NCBI GenBank assembly: GCA_003210025.1
Contig: QCNW01000005.1
Span: 62,001-126,000, forward strand
DNA from: Pelagibacteraceae bacterium AG-426-M19
GTDB lineage: Bacteria; Pseudomonadota; Alphaproteobacteria; Pelagibacterales; Pelagibacteraceae
Reading direction: 5' to 3'
Length of the DNA: 64,000 bases
Positions 63,698-64,000 of this stretch are shown here, piece after piece. Position 1 is the first letter of the stretch. The number at the start of each line of letters is the position of its first letter. Below the pieces are notes generated by a model. That model had not been told where the DNA came from and searched no databases. It saw only the letters and a program-made list of their open reading frames with translations. The position numbers and the translations under genes were made by a program.

Positions 63698-64000
63698 TTA
63701 ATTATTGAATATTTTGGCATGGTTTAACATGCTTAGATCTTCAAATTGTTTGCCTATAATTTGAACTCCTAAAGGCAAATTTTTTTCGCCTTTTAAAATT
63801 GGCAGTGAAATGCAGGGCACATGTGCAAGAGACCAAATCTTATTAAATTCTGGACTCCCAGTTGTCTTAAATCCTTTGTCAGCAATTCCACAACTACTTG
63901 GCGTTATAATTGCATCAAACCTTTCAAATATACTATCTAAGTTTTTTGAGTATGTTCTCATCGCATCTAAAGCTAAAGCATAATCTTTTGCCGAATGTTT
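63698..64000 (-). CDS. Amidase-signature-family protein, C-terminal fragment
   Basis: The last ~100 residues of a minus-strand gene that runs past the window end. The reading frame is open through base 64000, so the ATG at 63959-63961 is internal. The fragment contains FDAIITPSSCGIA, GSPEFNKIWSLAHVPCISLPI and PLGVQIIGKQFED, close to the family pattern T-P-x-x-x-x-x-P and G-L-P-x-G-x-Q-x-I-G. The Ser-Ser-Lys triad lies outside the window. Amidase-family members hydrolyse amides or act as GatA; lack of gat neighbours argues for a catabolic amidase. Confidence 0.85.
   Translation of the reverse strand, partial: KHSAKDYALALDAMRTYSKNLDSIFERFDAIITPSSCGIADKGFKTTGSPEFNKIWSLAHVPCISLPILKGEKNLPLGVQIIGKQFEDLSMLNHAKIFNN

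Overview
The window is one compact, AT-rich bacterial chromosome segment that fits the SAR11 clade (Candidatus Pelagibacter and relatives, Alphaproteobacteria). The assignment rests on a dmdABC DMSP-demethylation cluster, a class I lysyl-tRNA synthetase, an F1-only atp operon, alphaproteobacterial mdh-sucCDAB-lpd order, Lys/Asn/Ile-rich proteins, and almost no intergenic space. I could not run a database search, so species-level identity is inference. About 58 protein genes fill the window. No gene-free stretch exceeds 300 bases; the largest gaps are 7221-7400 (180 nt, SAM-II riboswitch) and 49147-49305 (159 nt, structured ffh leader). I found no rRNA, tRNA, IS element, prophage or CRISPR array.

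Layout. 1-5250: start of pyrD, lysK, then a plus-strand group trkH, an AmpG-like carrier and an NlpC/P60 cell-wall hydrolase. 5252-7220: tyrA and hisC on the minus strand. 7221-16404: a plus-strand run opened by a SAM-II riboswitch (metX, metW, gloB), then a promoter and rplU-rpmA-obgE-proB-proA-nadD-rsfS-ctpA-rppH. 16397-23240: priA and the F1 ATP synthase operon atpHAGDC (minus). A lone methyltransferase follows at 23292.

23940-49146 is a 22-gene co-directional minus-strand run. In transcription order it reads ffh-rpsP-trmD-rplS, leuCDB, dmdCBA, asd, sdhCDAB, mmsA, mdh, sucCD, sucAB, lpdA. It joins protein export and translation, leucine synthesis, DMSP catabolism and most of the lower TCA cycle, with no internal gap longer than 65 nt. 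DMSP enters at DmdA and moves through DmdB and DmdC to a methylthioacryloyl-CoA intermediate. No DmdD hydratase lies in the window.

49306-51603: dapF-ftsY (plus) and an unrecognised exported protein. 51652-64000 is more accessory: an alpha/beta hydrolase, two transporters, a gamma-glutamyltransferase-like enzyme, an acyl-CoA ligase, a ketopantoate-reductase-like enzyme, a TakP-like TRAP transporter (DctP, frame-interrupted DctQ, oversized DctM) and an amidase running off the end. This looks like a scavenging module for small carboxylic or amide compounds; its substrate is unknown.

The observations most worth checking are a 105-nt, possibly bistable structured leader between a TATAAT box and the ffh start codon; a SAM-II riboswitch followed by U8 rather than a Shine-Dalgarno sequence; a DctQ frame broken exactly at an A8 tract; and a DctM with a cytoplasmic tail of about 335 residues.
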